From JACPHD01 sp964431805 (lineage in GTDB: Bacteria > Patescibacteriota > Patescibacteriia > Patescibacteriales > GWC2-42-12): 64,000 nt of DNA. The notes under the pieces were generated by a model, which worked only from the letters and a program-made list of their open reading frames with translations, had not been told where the DNA came from and ran no database searches. Location: NCBI GenBank assembly GCA_964431805.1, contig CAYSKV010000005.1:9790-73789 (forward strand). The letters run 5' to 3'. Shown in pieces: positions 34,019-41,315 of this stretch; position 1 is the stretch's first letter; each line of letters begins with the position of its first letter. The translations under genes were made by a program, and so were the position numbers.

Positions 34019-34879
34019 TTATTTCTTTCTCTTTTTGTAAATCTCTACTGTATTTTTAAACGCCATGGCAATAGTCATAGGTCCGACGCCGCCGGGTACC
34101 GGCGCAATATAACCAACCTTATCTTTTACATCTTCAAAATCAACATCGCCAACAGTTTTCCCGCTTTGTTTAGAAATGCCTACGTCTATAATCACCGCGT
34201 CCTGTTTTATCATGTCTTTTTTTATAAACTTTGGTTTGCCTACGGCCGTAATTAAAATGTCAGCTTGTCTAGTTGTATCTTTTAACTTTTTGTCATCCGC
34301 TTTAACCATTTCTGTTTTAGCGCCCCGGCATTTTAAAACATAGGCTAAACTTTTTCCGAAAATATCTGAATTAGAAATAATACAAACTTGCTTATTTTCA
34401 ATTTTATAATTTATATCATTTAACATCTCTAAAACTGTAGCGAATACCGGCGGCATTAAAGCGGAAGAATGGCAATCAGAGAGTAATTTTTCTAAATTGT
34501 CAGGATGAAAACCGTCAACATCTTTAGCTGAATCAAGCGCCATAATAATTGTATCTGTATCAATTTTGTCAGGTAACGGAAGCTGGATTAAAATCGCATC
34601 AATAGTTTCGTCTTCATTTAAACATTTTATCATCTCTAAAACTTCTTGCTCGCTAATGTTCCCCGCGCATTTATATAGATGCGTATCAATCCCGACTTTT
34701 TTGGCTTCGCGCTCTTTTAGACTTACGTACAACTCTGAGTCCGGTCGTTCACCGATTAAAATAATTGCCAAGTTCGGCCTGGTAATATTATGAATATTTT
34801 TATTTAAGCTGAGAATTTCTTTAACGATATCATCTTTCATTTTTTCAGCTAATTTTTTACCATCAATGATTTTAAACAT
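34019..34879 (-). CDS. folD: Methylenetetrahydrofolate dehydrogenase/cyclohydrolase
   Basis: Start at ATG 34879 (286 aa), two bases after the glyA stop; the ATG at 34912 would overlap glyA by 31 bp. FolD motifs: LAIILIGERPDSELYVSLKEREAKKVGI (catalytic YxxxK in YVSLK), DAILIQLPLP, ALDSAKDVDGFHPDN, NSDIFGKSLAYVL, and the signature PVPGGVGPMT. The usual 'GRSxxVGxP' Rossmann motif is changed to SNSDIFGKS, a real departure. It makes and uses 5,10-methenyl-THF, downstream of GlyA. Confidence 0.95.
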   Translation of the reverse strand: MFKIIDGKKLAEKMKDDIVKEILSLNKNIHNITRPNLAIILIGERPDSELYVSLKEREAKKVGIDTHLYKCAGNISEQEVLEMIKCLNEDETIDAILIQLPLPDKIDTDTIIMALDSAKDVDGFHPDNLEKLLSDCHSSALMPPVFATVLEMLNDINYKIENKQVCIISNSDIFGKSLAYVLKCRGAKTEMVKADDKKLKDTTRQADILITAVGKPKFIKKDMIKQDAVIIDVGISKQSGKTVGDVDFEDVKDKVGYIAPVPGGVGPMTIAMAFKNTVEIYKKRKK

Positions 34880-34881
34880 AA

Positions 34882-36129
34882 TTAAATACTCGGTATGGGA
34901 AATTCCAAACACATTTTTTTAACTTCTTCTTTAATACTTTCTAATATTTCTATTTCTTCCTTATTTTTAATGGCCGCATTAATCCAAGCAACAATTTTTT
35001 TAATTTCTTCTTGTTTCATGCCGCGGGTAGTTATAGCCGCTGTGCCGAAACGAACGCCCGACGGATTCATCGGCGGGTTTGGGTCATTCGGAATAGTGGA
35101 ACGGGAAACCGAAATACCGCATCTCTCTAAAATAACTTCAACATCTTTTCCGCCGATATCTTTACTCGTCATATCAACTACCATTAAATGATTATCCGTG
35201 CCGCCGGAAATTACTTTATAGCCTAATTTTATAAATTCTTCGGCCATAAGTTTGGCGTTGACGATTACTTGTTTAGCATATTGTTTAAATTCTGGTTTTA
35301 AAGCTTCGCCGAATGCCACGGCCTTAGCTGCGTTTATGTGATCGTGTGGGCCACCTTGCATACCGGGGAAAACCGCTTTATCAATTTGCTTAGCGAATTG
35401 TTCTTTACACATTATCATAGCGCCGCGCGGTCCGCGCAAAGTTTTATGAGTCGTGGTTGAAACTACATCAAAAATCGGCACCGGATTATTCATTTCTCCG
35501 GCTGCAATTAAACCGGCCGTATGCGCTATATCGGCAAAAGTAAACGCGCCAACTTCATCCGCAATATCTTTAAATTTTTGCCATTCAATTTCTCGAGAAT
35601 AAGCGCTATAACCAGCTACAATCATTTTTGGTTTTTCTCTGATTGCAATTTCTCTAACTTTATCCATATTAATTTTGCCGGTAGCCGGATCAACTTCATA
35701 TTGGGTAAAATTATATAACATGCCGGAAAAATTTACCGGATGGCCGTGCGATAAATGCCCGCCATGGTCAAGTTTCAAACCTAAAACTTTATCGCCTGGT
35801 TTTAAAAATGCCATATACACAGCCGCGTTAGCCGGCGAACCGGATAAAGGCTGGACATTAACATGTTCGGCGGAAAATAATTTTTTCGCCCGTTCTCTAG
35901 CAATATTTTCCACTTCATCAATATATTGGTTGCCGCCATAATAACGATGACCTGGTGTGCCTTCAGAATATTTATTAGTTAAAACAGTGGCCATAGTTTC
36001 TAACACGGCTTTTGATGCATAATTTTCCGAAGCAATTAATTCCATTTCTTCTGCTTGCCTAGTCATTTCTCTTTTGACCGCGGCCATAACTTCTTTATCT
36101 TGTTCGTTTAAATTTTTATAGCTTAACAT
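34882..36129 (-). CDS. glyA: Serine hydroxymethyltransferase
   Basis: 415 residues, typical. ELIASENYAS, the substrate-binding EGTPGHRYYGGNQYIDEVE, DIAHTAGLIAAGEM, and the PLP-lysine motif VVSTTTHKTLRGPRGA (Lys near residue 229) are intact. It converts serine and THF to glycine and methylene-THF, feeding folD two bases downstream; the two genes form a one-carbon operon. No Shine-Dalgarno site. Confidence 0.98.
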   Translation of the reverse strand: MLSYKNLNEQDKEVMAAVKREMTRQAEEMELIASENYASKAVLETMATVLTNKYSEGTPGHRYYGGNQYIDEVENIARERAKKLFSAEHVNVQPLSGSPANAAVYMAFLKPGDKVLGLKLDHGGHLSHGHPVNFSGMLYNFTQYEVDPATGKINMDKVREIAIREKPKMIVAGYSAYSREIEWQKFKDIADEVGAFTFADIAHTAGLIAAGEMNNPVPIFDVVSTTTHKTLRGPRGAMIMCKEQFAKQIDKAVFPGMQGGPHDHINAAKAVAFGEALKPEFKQYAKQVIVNAKLMAEEFIKLGYKVISGGTDNHLMVVDMTSKDIGGKDVEVILERCGISVSRSTIPNDPNPPMNPSGVRFGTAAITTRGMKQEEIKKIVAWINAAIKNKEEIEILESIKEEVKKMCLEFPIPSI

Positions 36130-36257
36130 ATTTTTAAAAGTTAAAATTAATTAATGAAATTATTAAAATTTGGTTGCTTTTTATAACATTTTATTGATTT
36201 TAATTTAGTAAACTTGTGTTATAATCTTAATTTAAATATGGTACTTTGTCAAAAAGA

Positions 36258-36285
36258 AAAAGGCAGGGTTTTTAGGCCCTGCCTC
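36258..36285 (-). terminator. Terminator of mini-ORF transcript A
   Basis: AGGCAGGG/CCCTGCCT stem, on the minus strand followed by TTTTTCTTTTTG. It ends a transcript predicted to start near 36706. Confidence 0.88.
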
Positions 36286-36387
36286 GGTTAAAGGTTCTAA
36301 TTTGTTAACTTTTTAGTTTGGTTTAATTCAACTTTTTACGTCGTTTAGTTTTTAGTTAACTCTTCCAGTTAATTTTCTAACTGCTCC

Positions 36388-36456
36388 TTATTTAAAGGAT
36401 CTTAAGATCCGATGCCAAAAAATCTCTCCCCTACCTTTTAGGAATACTTTTGCCAT
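36388..36456 (-). CDS. Candidate 22-aa peptide (mini-transcript A)
   Basis: ATG at 36456 behind CGGAGG (five-base gap), TAA at 36390-36388. The peptide MAKVFLKGRGEIFWHRILRS-FK is short, basic and amphipathic. Its 3' end contains the perfect palindrome GGATCTTAAGATCC, and its stop overlaps a further AAGGAG sequence that has no ATG nearby. Translation is plausible; function unknown. Confidence 0.4.
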   Translation of the reverse strand: MAKVFLKGRGEIFWHRILRSFK

Positions 36457-36534
36457 TCAAACCTCCGCCCTAAACTTTGGTTTGTTTGAAGTTAATATTT
36501 CTGGTTTCGCGAAGTTTAATGTCTGCTCTGACAG

Positions 36535-36591
36535 CTACGCGAATGCCATGACCAACCCTACAGACAGCAGAACAAGCCAAAACTTCTTCAT
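36535..36591 (-). CDS. Candidate 18-aa signal-peptide-like ORF (mini-transcript A)
   Basis: ATG at 36591, preceded by AGGAGGG (36604-36598) at ideal distance. It encodes MKKFWLVLLSVGLVMAFA then TAG. Charge pattern, hydrophobic core and final AFA look exactly like a Sec signal peptide with cleavage site, but the reading frame stops right there. After the TAG the frame is open for another 25 codons. Either a bare leader-type peptide, or a small secreted protein broken by a nonsense change. Confidence 0.5.
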   Translation of the reverse strand: MKKFWLVLLSVGLVMAFA

Positions 36592-36712
36592 AATTATCCC
36601 TCCTAAAATATTTTGGCCGGGTTAAGAAACTCTGAAAATAACGACAATCGTTAAAATATTATCCTCCTTTCCCTTGTTAGCAATAAAAACTAACTAGGTT
36701 AATTATGCTTTA

Positions 36713-36741
36713 ATATTATTATAAAAAGCCTCTTTGGTCAA
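36713..36741 (-). promoter_or_regulatory. Promoter of mini-ORF transcript A
   Basis: Minus strand TTGACC (36741-36736), 17-base spacer, TAATAT (36718-36713). Back-to-back with the plus-strand promoter of the gene at 36835. Confidence 0.65.
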
Positions 36742-36749
36742 TAATTTGT

Positions 36750-36778
36750 TTGACATGATTTATTTTATATATTAAAGT
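36750..36778 (+). promoter_or_regulatory. Promoter for the gene at 36835
   Basis: TTGACA (36750-36755), 17-base spacer, TAAAGT (36773-36778). Confidence 0.75.
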
Positions 36779-36834
36779 AAAATGTCGGACAAAATTTAGA
36801 AAAACAAAACAATAAAAAATAAGGGGGATTTCTA

Positions 36835-37269
36835 GTGCGTAATAAAACAAAAATTGCCAAAGAAAATCAAGGTCTTAATCGAGAAGGTATAAAAGCGGTT
36901 ATTTTGTTTTATCAAACTGCAAAAGAAAGAAGAATCGCGGCATTAATGCTGGAGAAAAAAAGAATTGATCATTTACTTGAAGTTACTAAACATACTCAGT
37001 TATGGCAACTCTGCAGAAGATACACCAGACGGCAAATGATTGATTATAAAGGAAAAATTGAAAAAAAAATTGCGAAACTTATAGCGTTAGCTGATGATTT
37101 CGCAAAGTTGGCATCAAGGCTCACAGCCGATGATGTGGAAATAATGGAGGAAGAATTTTTGGCAGAATTTGGAAAAATTATCAGCGAAAAACAAACTGTC
37201 CAAAAAAACTTATCTCTAAAAAACTATCCTGACGCCGACTTTTTCGAAAAAAAACTTGCTTCGTGGTAA
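36835..37269 (+). CDS. Orphan coiled-coil-like protein (GTG start)
   Basis: 144 residues starting with GTG after AAGGGGGATTTCTA. Basic and almost entirely helical (GIKAVILFYQTAKERRIAALMLEKKRIDHLLE ... DYKGKIEKKIAKLIALADDFAKLASRL), with an acidic middle (DDVEIMEEEFLAEFGKI). No domain recognised; nucleic-acid binding or a structural role is possible but unsupported. It lies between the two minus-strand mini-ORF transcripts and has its own promoter and terminator. Confidence 0.72.
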   Translation: MRNKTKIAKENQGLNREGIKAVILFYQTAKERRIAALMLEKKRIDHLLEVTKHTQLWQLCRRYTRRQMIDYKGKIEKKIAKLIALADDFAKLASRLTADDVEIMEEEFLAEFGKIISEKQTVQKNLSLKNYPDADFFEKKLASW

Positions 37270-37290
37270 AAATTGTGGAAGCAATATAAA

Positions 37291-37319
37291 CCCTCTTCTT
37301 TCCGAAGAGGGATTTTTTT
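37291..37319 (+). terminator. Intrinsic terminator
   Basis: CCCTCTTC/GAAGAGGG stem (37291-37298 with 37304-37311) followed by ATTTTTTT. Confidence 0.92.
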
Positions 37320-37340
37320 ATTATTAAATAATTTTTAAAA

Positions 37341-37382
37341 AAAGTGAAAGCGGTAGGGCTCGAAAGTCCTACCGCTTTTTTT
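37341..37382. terminator. Bidirectional terminator of mini-ORF transcript B
   Basis: Eleven-base-pair stem AAAGCGGTAGG/CCTACCGCTTT (37347-37357 with 37368-37378), with T runs on both strands. Confidence 0.92.
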
Positions 37383-37401
37383 ACTTCAGGCTAAAAGCCT
37401 A

Positions 37402-37535
37402 TGGTACAGGTGAAGGTTAGGCTTTGGCCGTCTCTGCTGCGAAAATGCCGCCGTTGGCTTGACTTTTCAAGGCGACGATCACGTTTTCTCTGCGGGAGCT
37501 TTCTTCATTCAATCCTACAACACATGATACCCTCC
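37402..37535 (-). other. Possible second peptide of transcript B, frame unclear
   Basis: On the minus strand AAGGAGG is followed at the right distance by ATG, but that frame gives only MCCRIE before TGA. One base over, an open frame runs through to TAA and reads VVGLNEESSRRENVIVALKS then QANGGIFAAETAKA. It could begin at a TTG or need a +1 shift at GAA-TGA. The segment is also GC-richer than its surroundings, so a structured RNA is an alternative. Confidence 0.3.
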
Positions 37536-37598
37536 TTACGGGTTATCGCGGTGTTATGGCTTTGAGCCGTTTTTTCTTCGGAATATTTCCGAGGTCCG

Positions 37599-37757
37599 CT
37601 ATCGCCTGCGAGACGGATTTTCTGTCCGGTGGCAAACGATATTGTCTGAGTAAAAACTTTGCCTTAACTTAGTCGCCGCCAAGTTGCAATAAAATTTATA
37701 AATAATAGTCGGCGCTAAAAGCAAAATTAATACAACACCACATACATCTGGATTCAA
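37599..37757 (-). CDS. Candidate small membrane protein (52 aa, TTG start)
   Basis: TTG at 37757 is placed nine bases after AAAGGAGGG. The product has one hydrophobic segment (VCGVVLILLLAPTIIYKF) followed by a basic tail. Promoter and terminator fit this direction. The 3' half also contains several hairpins (for example TCGGAA/TTCCGA just past the stop), so an RNA function cannot be excluded. No family recognised. Confidence 0.5.
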   Translation of the reverse strand: MNPDVCGVVLILLLAPTIIYKFYCNLAATKLRQSFYSDNIVCHRTENPSRRR

Positions 37758-37822
37758 TCCCCTTACCCTCCTTTCATTAAAATAGAAAACAAAAAGAGCC
37801 AATATTTAAAAACACTTTCTAC

Positions 37823-37851
37823 ATACTATTAAAAATTTTTTAACTTGTCAA
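37823..37851 (-). promoter_or_regulatory. Promoter of mini-ORF transcript B
   Basis: Minus strand TTGACA (37851-37846), 17-base spacer, TAGTAT (37828-37823); transcript of about 470 nt to the terminator at 37341-37382. Confidence 0.75.
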
Positions 37852-37855
37852 TAGT

Positions 37856-38443
37856 TTATCTTAATTTTTTATAAGTCATTTTCTTTAAACCTTTCCACCA
37901 ATCTGTAAATTCAAGTTTTGTCATCTCTTTAAAAATTAATTTGGCTGATTTTGTTTCTATGGCTTTACCAACATTATCAATCCAACCTTGGGCAGATTTA
38001 TAGCCTAAATCAACATATTCTTTGGCTTGAAAAGCCTGCTCTAGCCAATCAGCGTCTTTAGCAATTATACCTTCTTTAGTATTTCTGTTTTCAAATTCAT
38101 CAAAATATTTCTTCCATTTTTCGCCAACTTTAGCTAATTTTTCCACCTGGTCATTAAAAGCATGGGATTCCGCTTCTTCGCTATTAAAATATCTGGCTGC
38201 AACTTTATGGTGATCACCAATTCTAATTTCGCCATTATCATGAACTAAAATCATAGCCGCAACTTTCTCCGGATTTTTTATGCCTTCCATCACGGCTAAA
38301 ATATAACTGATTTGCGCTGCCCGCATTACATGCTCGGCTACGCTATCCGGATCTTTTATGCCGCATAACTTAAAGCCGTTATGCTTAATACGTTTTAATT
38401 GATTTATTTCAAAAATGAAATTTGCCGCATTTTTGGGATTCAT
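37856..38443 (-). CDS. HD-domain phosphohydrolase (YfbR-like)
   Basis: 195 residues. Conserved pattern KHNGFKLCGIKDPDSVAEHVMRAAQISYIL (first metal His), AAMILVHDNGEIRIGDHH (the HD pair and following acidic residues), and IIAKDADWLEQAFQAKEY (last Asp). This is the HD fold of YfbR-type 5'-deoxynucleotidases and related hydrolases. Nucleoside monophosphate dephosphorylation is likely; specificity is not shown. It follows the Elp3 gene by 29 bp and ends just before the mini-transcript B promoter. Confidence 0.88.
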   Translation of the reverse strand: MNPKNAANFIFEINQLKRIKHNGFKLCGIKDPDSVAEHVMRAAQISYILAVMEGIKNPEKVAAMILVHDNGEIRIGDHHKVAARYFNSEEAESHAFNDQVEKLAKVGEKWKKYFDEFENRNTKEGIIAKDADWLEQAFQAKEYVDLGYKSAQGWIDNVGKAIETKSAKLIFKEMTKLEFTDWWKGLKKMTYKKLR

Positions 38444-38472
38444 ATTTTTTATTTATAAATTTATGTAAACAA

Positions 38473-40062
38473 TTATATCAAACTTTTTACCATATAACTA
38501 TTCTCTAATCTATGGCCTAACTTTCTATAATAGCCGCGCACACCGATACCAGAAATCACAGCGATTTTTTTATATTTTTTTTGTTTAGCAATTTTTTCCG
38601 CTTCCTGCATTAACATTTTTCCTAAACCTGCATGCTGAATTTTTTTATTTTTTCCAACCGGCACTAATTCTCCGTAAATATGCAACTCACGAATCATGGC
38701 CGCTTTATTTTTTTCTCCTAATCTTAACCGGCAAAAACCATAAAGAATATCTTCTTTTTTATCAACCGCCTGAAAAAAATATTCTACTCCTTTTGAGGCT
38801 TTATATTTTATAACTTTCAACTTTAAACTTTCAACTTTAAACTTTTTTTCTCCTGCTTCCCGGCATCTAATACATTTACATTTCACGCCCTGGTCTTTCA
38901 TAACCTGCCGTAAATTAGTTATCATATTGCCGGCGATAATTGATTCTCCTGGGATATCCCGAATTAATCTAATAATACGCACATACGGCGGCACAATTTC
39001 TTTGCATTCCACAATTAAATTTTGTAAAACTTTATCCGAATACGGTTTATACTTTCCGGCTCGCCACCATTTATATAATAAACTACCGCGCGTTACTACG
39101 GTCGGATAAAATTTTAATTGATCTGGTTGAAATCTTTCTTCAGAAAATAATTTTTTAAACATAGCCAAATCTTTTTTCGCCGTCGCGCCGGGTAGCCCTG
39201 GCATAATATGATAAGTTACTTTAAAGCCATAGTTTTTTAACATCTCGGTCGCTTTAACGGTTTCAGCTACGCCATGTCCGCGTTTATTTAATTTTAAAAT
39301 TTTATCATCAATCGCTTGCACGCCGAGTTCTACGCGCGTCGCGCCTAGTTCGCGCATTTCTAATAGTTCTTTATTATTAATATAATCCGGACGCGTTTCT
39401 AAAGTTATGCCGATAATTTTGTATTTAGCGCTTTCATTTTTTTTCTGCTCTCCAAATAATAACTTTTTTAAAATCCCAATTTTTATTTTTGAATCTAACT
39501 TTTGAATTTTAATTTTTTCATTTTTTTCTTTTTCAAAATTATTTGCCGCTTTAAAGCATTGCGTGATATACCAATATTTATAATTTTCCGGTAACGCCGA
39601 CCAGGTTCCACCAATAACAATTAATTCAATTTTTGTTGGTTCGTGTCCGTTAGCTTCTAAAGCGCGCAAACGCAATTGTACTTGTTTGTATGGATCATAA
39701 TTACAACGAATGGCGCGCATGACCGCCGGTTCGTTAGATAAATAACTTTGCGGCACATCTTTTTCGGTTGGGCAATAAGCACATTCGCCTGGGCAAGGAT
39801 ATGGTTTTGTTAAAACCGCCACCGGCGCGATACCAGACATAGTACGCACTGATCGCTTGCGTAAAATTCTTTCTAAATCTGGCTGCCTTTTAGTCATTCC
39901 ATTTCTATATTCTTTTAAAATTTCTGAATGCGATAAAATAGACCGGCCGTATTTTTTGGCCAGCTTTCTTTTAACCGCCATTAAGTCAGAGCGCGAATTA
40001 ATTTTTCCGCTAAGCAATTCATTAATAGCATTTTTTTTATTTTGTTTTTCCTTGATTGTCAT
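38473..40062 (-). CDS. Elp3-type tRNA uridine-34 carboxymethyl/acetyl transferase
   Basis: 529 residues. Radical SAM cluster motif CPGECAYC (about 90-97), then the Elp3 signature YCPTEKDVPQSYLSNEPAVMRAIRCNYDPYKQVQLRLRAL, VIGGTW, ETRPDYI, ELGVQAIDD, and a C-terminal GNAT acetyltransferase domain (REAGEKK ... RELHIYGELVPVGKN, AGLGKMLMQEAEKIA). A zinc-type CKCIRC group lies between the domains. Elp3 attaches a carboxymethyl precursor to wobble uridine from acetyl-CoA. Possible partner: the Trm9-like methyltransferase at 29081. It overlaps nothing and is divergent from the membrane protein at 40109. Confidence 0.95.
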   Translation of the reverse strand: MTIKEKQNKKNAINELLSGKINSRSDLMAVKRKLAKKYGRSILSHSEILKEYRNGMTKRQPDLERILRKRSVRTMSGIAPVAVLTKPYPCPGECAYCPTEKDVPQSYLSNEPAVMRAIRCNYDPYKQVQLRLRALEANGHEPTKIELIVIGGTWSALPENYKYWYITQCFKAANNFEKEKNEKIKIQKLDSKIKIGILKKLLFGEQKKNESAKYKIIGITLETRPDYINNKELLEMRELGATRVELGVQAIDDKILKLNKRGHGVAETVKATEMLKNYGFKVTYHIMPGLPGATAKKDLAMFKKLFSEERFQPDQLKFYPTVVTRGSLLYKWWRAGKYKPYSDKVLQNLIVECKEIVPPYVRIIRLIRDIPGESIIAGNMITNLRQVMKDQGVKCKCIRCREAGEKKFKVESLKLKVIKYKASKGVEYFFQAVDKKEDILYGFCRLRLGEKNKAAMIRELHIYGELVPVGKNKKIQHAGLGKMLMQEAEKIAKQKKYKKIAVISGIGVRGYYRKLGHRLENSYMVKSLI

Positions 40063-40108
40063 TCTCTTAAATGTTATTATTAAAACATATAAATTTAACC
40101 ATAAAATT

Positions 40109-41239
40109 ATGAAAAAAGCAATTATAATCGCCTGTTTTGCGCTTTTACTTCCCTTAGCGGCCTCGGCTTATAGCGTTAAAAATGGCGATTCAGTTTATGT
40201 GCCAAAAGACGAAATTATTGAAGGCAACCTTTATGCCGCTGGCTCAAGCTTGGTTATTGACGGTAAAATTACCGGCGACATAATTTGCGCCGGACAATCT
40301 ATTAATATTAACGGCGATGTAGCCGGTGATGTTATTTGCGCCGGACAATCTATTAATATTAATGGCAAAATCGGTGGTAATTTACGCTTAGCCGGTAATA
40401 CTATTAATTTCAACGGACAAGCAGAACGAAACGGCATTATTATAGGCGCTACAGGCATAACTTCGGCTAGCTCTACTATTGGTTGGGACTTATTAATCCT
40501 CGGCAATATTTTTGAATTAAATGGCAAAGTCGGCCGCGACTTATATGGTAGCGCTGGTAAAGTTAATTTAGCCGGACAAATCGGAAAAAATATTAATCTT
40601 GATTTTGGCATGCAAAATAATAATGAAAAACAATTAGCAATAACTAGCACAGCAAAAATTAACGGCCAACTAAAATATAAATCAAATAAAGATGCAGCCA
40701 TTGATGCTGGCGCGGTTATTACTGGAGAAACAATTCATAATTATCCAACCGCAGTTACTAAAAAATCAAACTTAGCTAATTTAGGTTGGTGGTGGGGAAA
40801 ATTAATTTCACTTTTTTCAGCTTTAGTTATTGGTTTAGTTTTAATTAGTTTTTGGCGAGAACAAATTATTAAAATTACCGACTTAATATTGGCTAAAGCC
40901 GGCGCTTCGCTAGGCTGGGGAATTTTAGCTTTACTATTAACACCGATTATCGCCATTATTTTATTAATTACCATTATTGGCATTCCTTTAGCTTTAATTT
41001 TAATGGCGCTCTGGTTAATCGCAATGTATGTTAGTAAAATTTTAGTTGGTATTTTAATTGGTCGCGCTATTTTATCAAAATACTGGCTCAAGCAAAAAGA
41101 TTCTTTAATTTTGGCTATGATTTTTGGTATTGTAATAGCATATTTAATTTTTGCCATTCCATTTATCGGCTGGATTATGGCCTTAATGGCGATGCTTTTT
41201 GGATTAGGCGGCATTATGCTAGCATTAAAAAAAGCTTAA
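40109..41239 (+). CDS. Bactofilin-like (polymer-forming) repeat protein with signal peptide and membrane domain
   Basis: Start at ATG 40109 (376 aa), giving signal peptide MKKAIIIACFALLLPLAASA; a longer open frame upstream is antisense to elp3. Residues 25-180 form short beta-helix repeats (GDSVYVPKDEIIEGNLYAAG, GDIICAGQSININGDVAGD, repeated), as in DUF583/bactofilin-type right-handed helices, here exported. The C-terminal ~130 residues contain four hydrophobic segments. Possible role: surface scaffold or channel-like assembly. Function not established. Confidence 0.82.
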   Translation: MKKAIIIACFALLLPLAASAYSVKNGDSVYVPKDEIIEGNLYAAGSSLVIDGKITGDIICAGQSININGDVAGDVICAGQSININGKIGGNLRLAGNTINFNGQAERNGIIIGATGITSASSTIGWDLLILGNIFELNGKVGRDLYGSAGKVNLAGQIGKNINLDFGMQNNNEKQLAITSTAKINGQLKYKSNKDAAIDAGAVITGETIHNYPTAVTKKSNLANLGWWWGKLISLFSALVIGLVLISFWREQIIKITDLILAKAGASLGWGILALLLTPIIAIILLITIIGIPLALILMALWLIAMYVSKILVGILIGRAILSKYWLKQKDSLILAMIFGIVIAYLIFAIPFIGWIMALMAMLFGLGGIMLALKKA

Positions 41240-41266
41240 CAAACATAATATATTTTGTTAAAATAA

Positions 41267-41297
41267 AAAAGGCGATGCTTATACATCGCCTTTGATT
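41267..41297 (+). terminator. Intrinsic terminator
   Basis: AAAGGCGATG/CATCGCCTTT stem with a TTATA loop region, flanked by an A run and a weak T run. Confidence 0.8.
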
Positions 41298-41315
41298 TAA
41301 TCTTAATTTAAAAAC

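Noticed and set aside
36535..36591. Recoded stop codons (alternative genetic code)
   Set aside because: UGA-as-Gly is known in some CPR, but all long genes here read through with the standard code and TAG recoding has no other support.
37341..37800. Known structured RNA (RNase P, SRP, tmRNA, common riboswitches)
   Set aside because: No recognisable conserved core; only isolated hairpins.
39857..40108. Upstream extension of the bactofilin-like gene
   Set aside because: It runs antisense through elp3 and elp3's start region; ATG 40109 gives a clean signal peptide.
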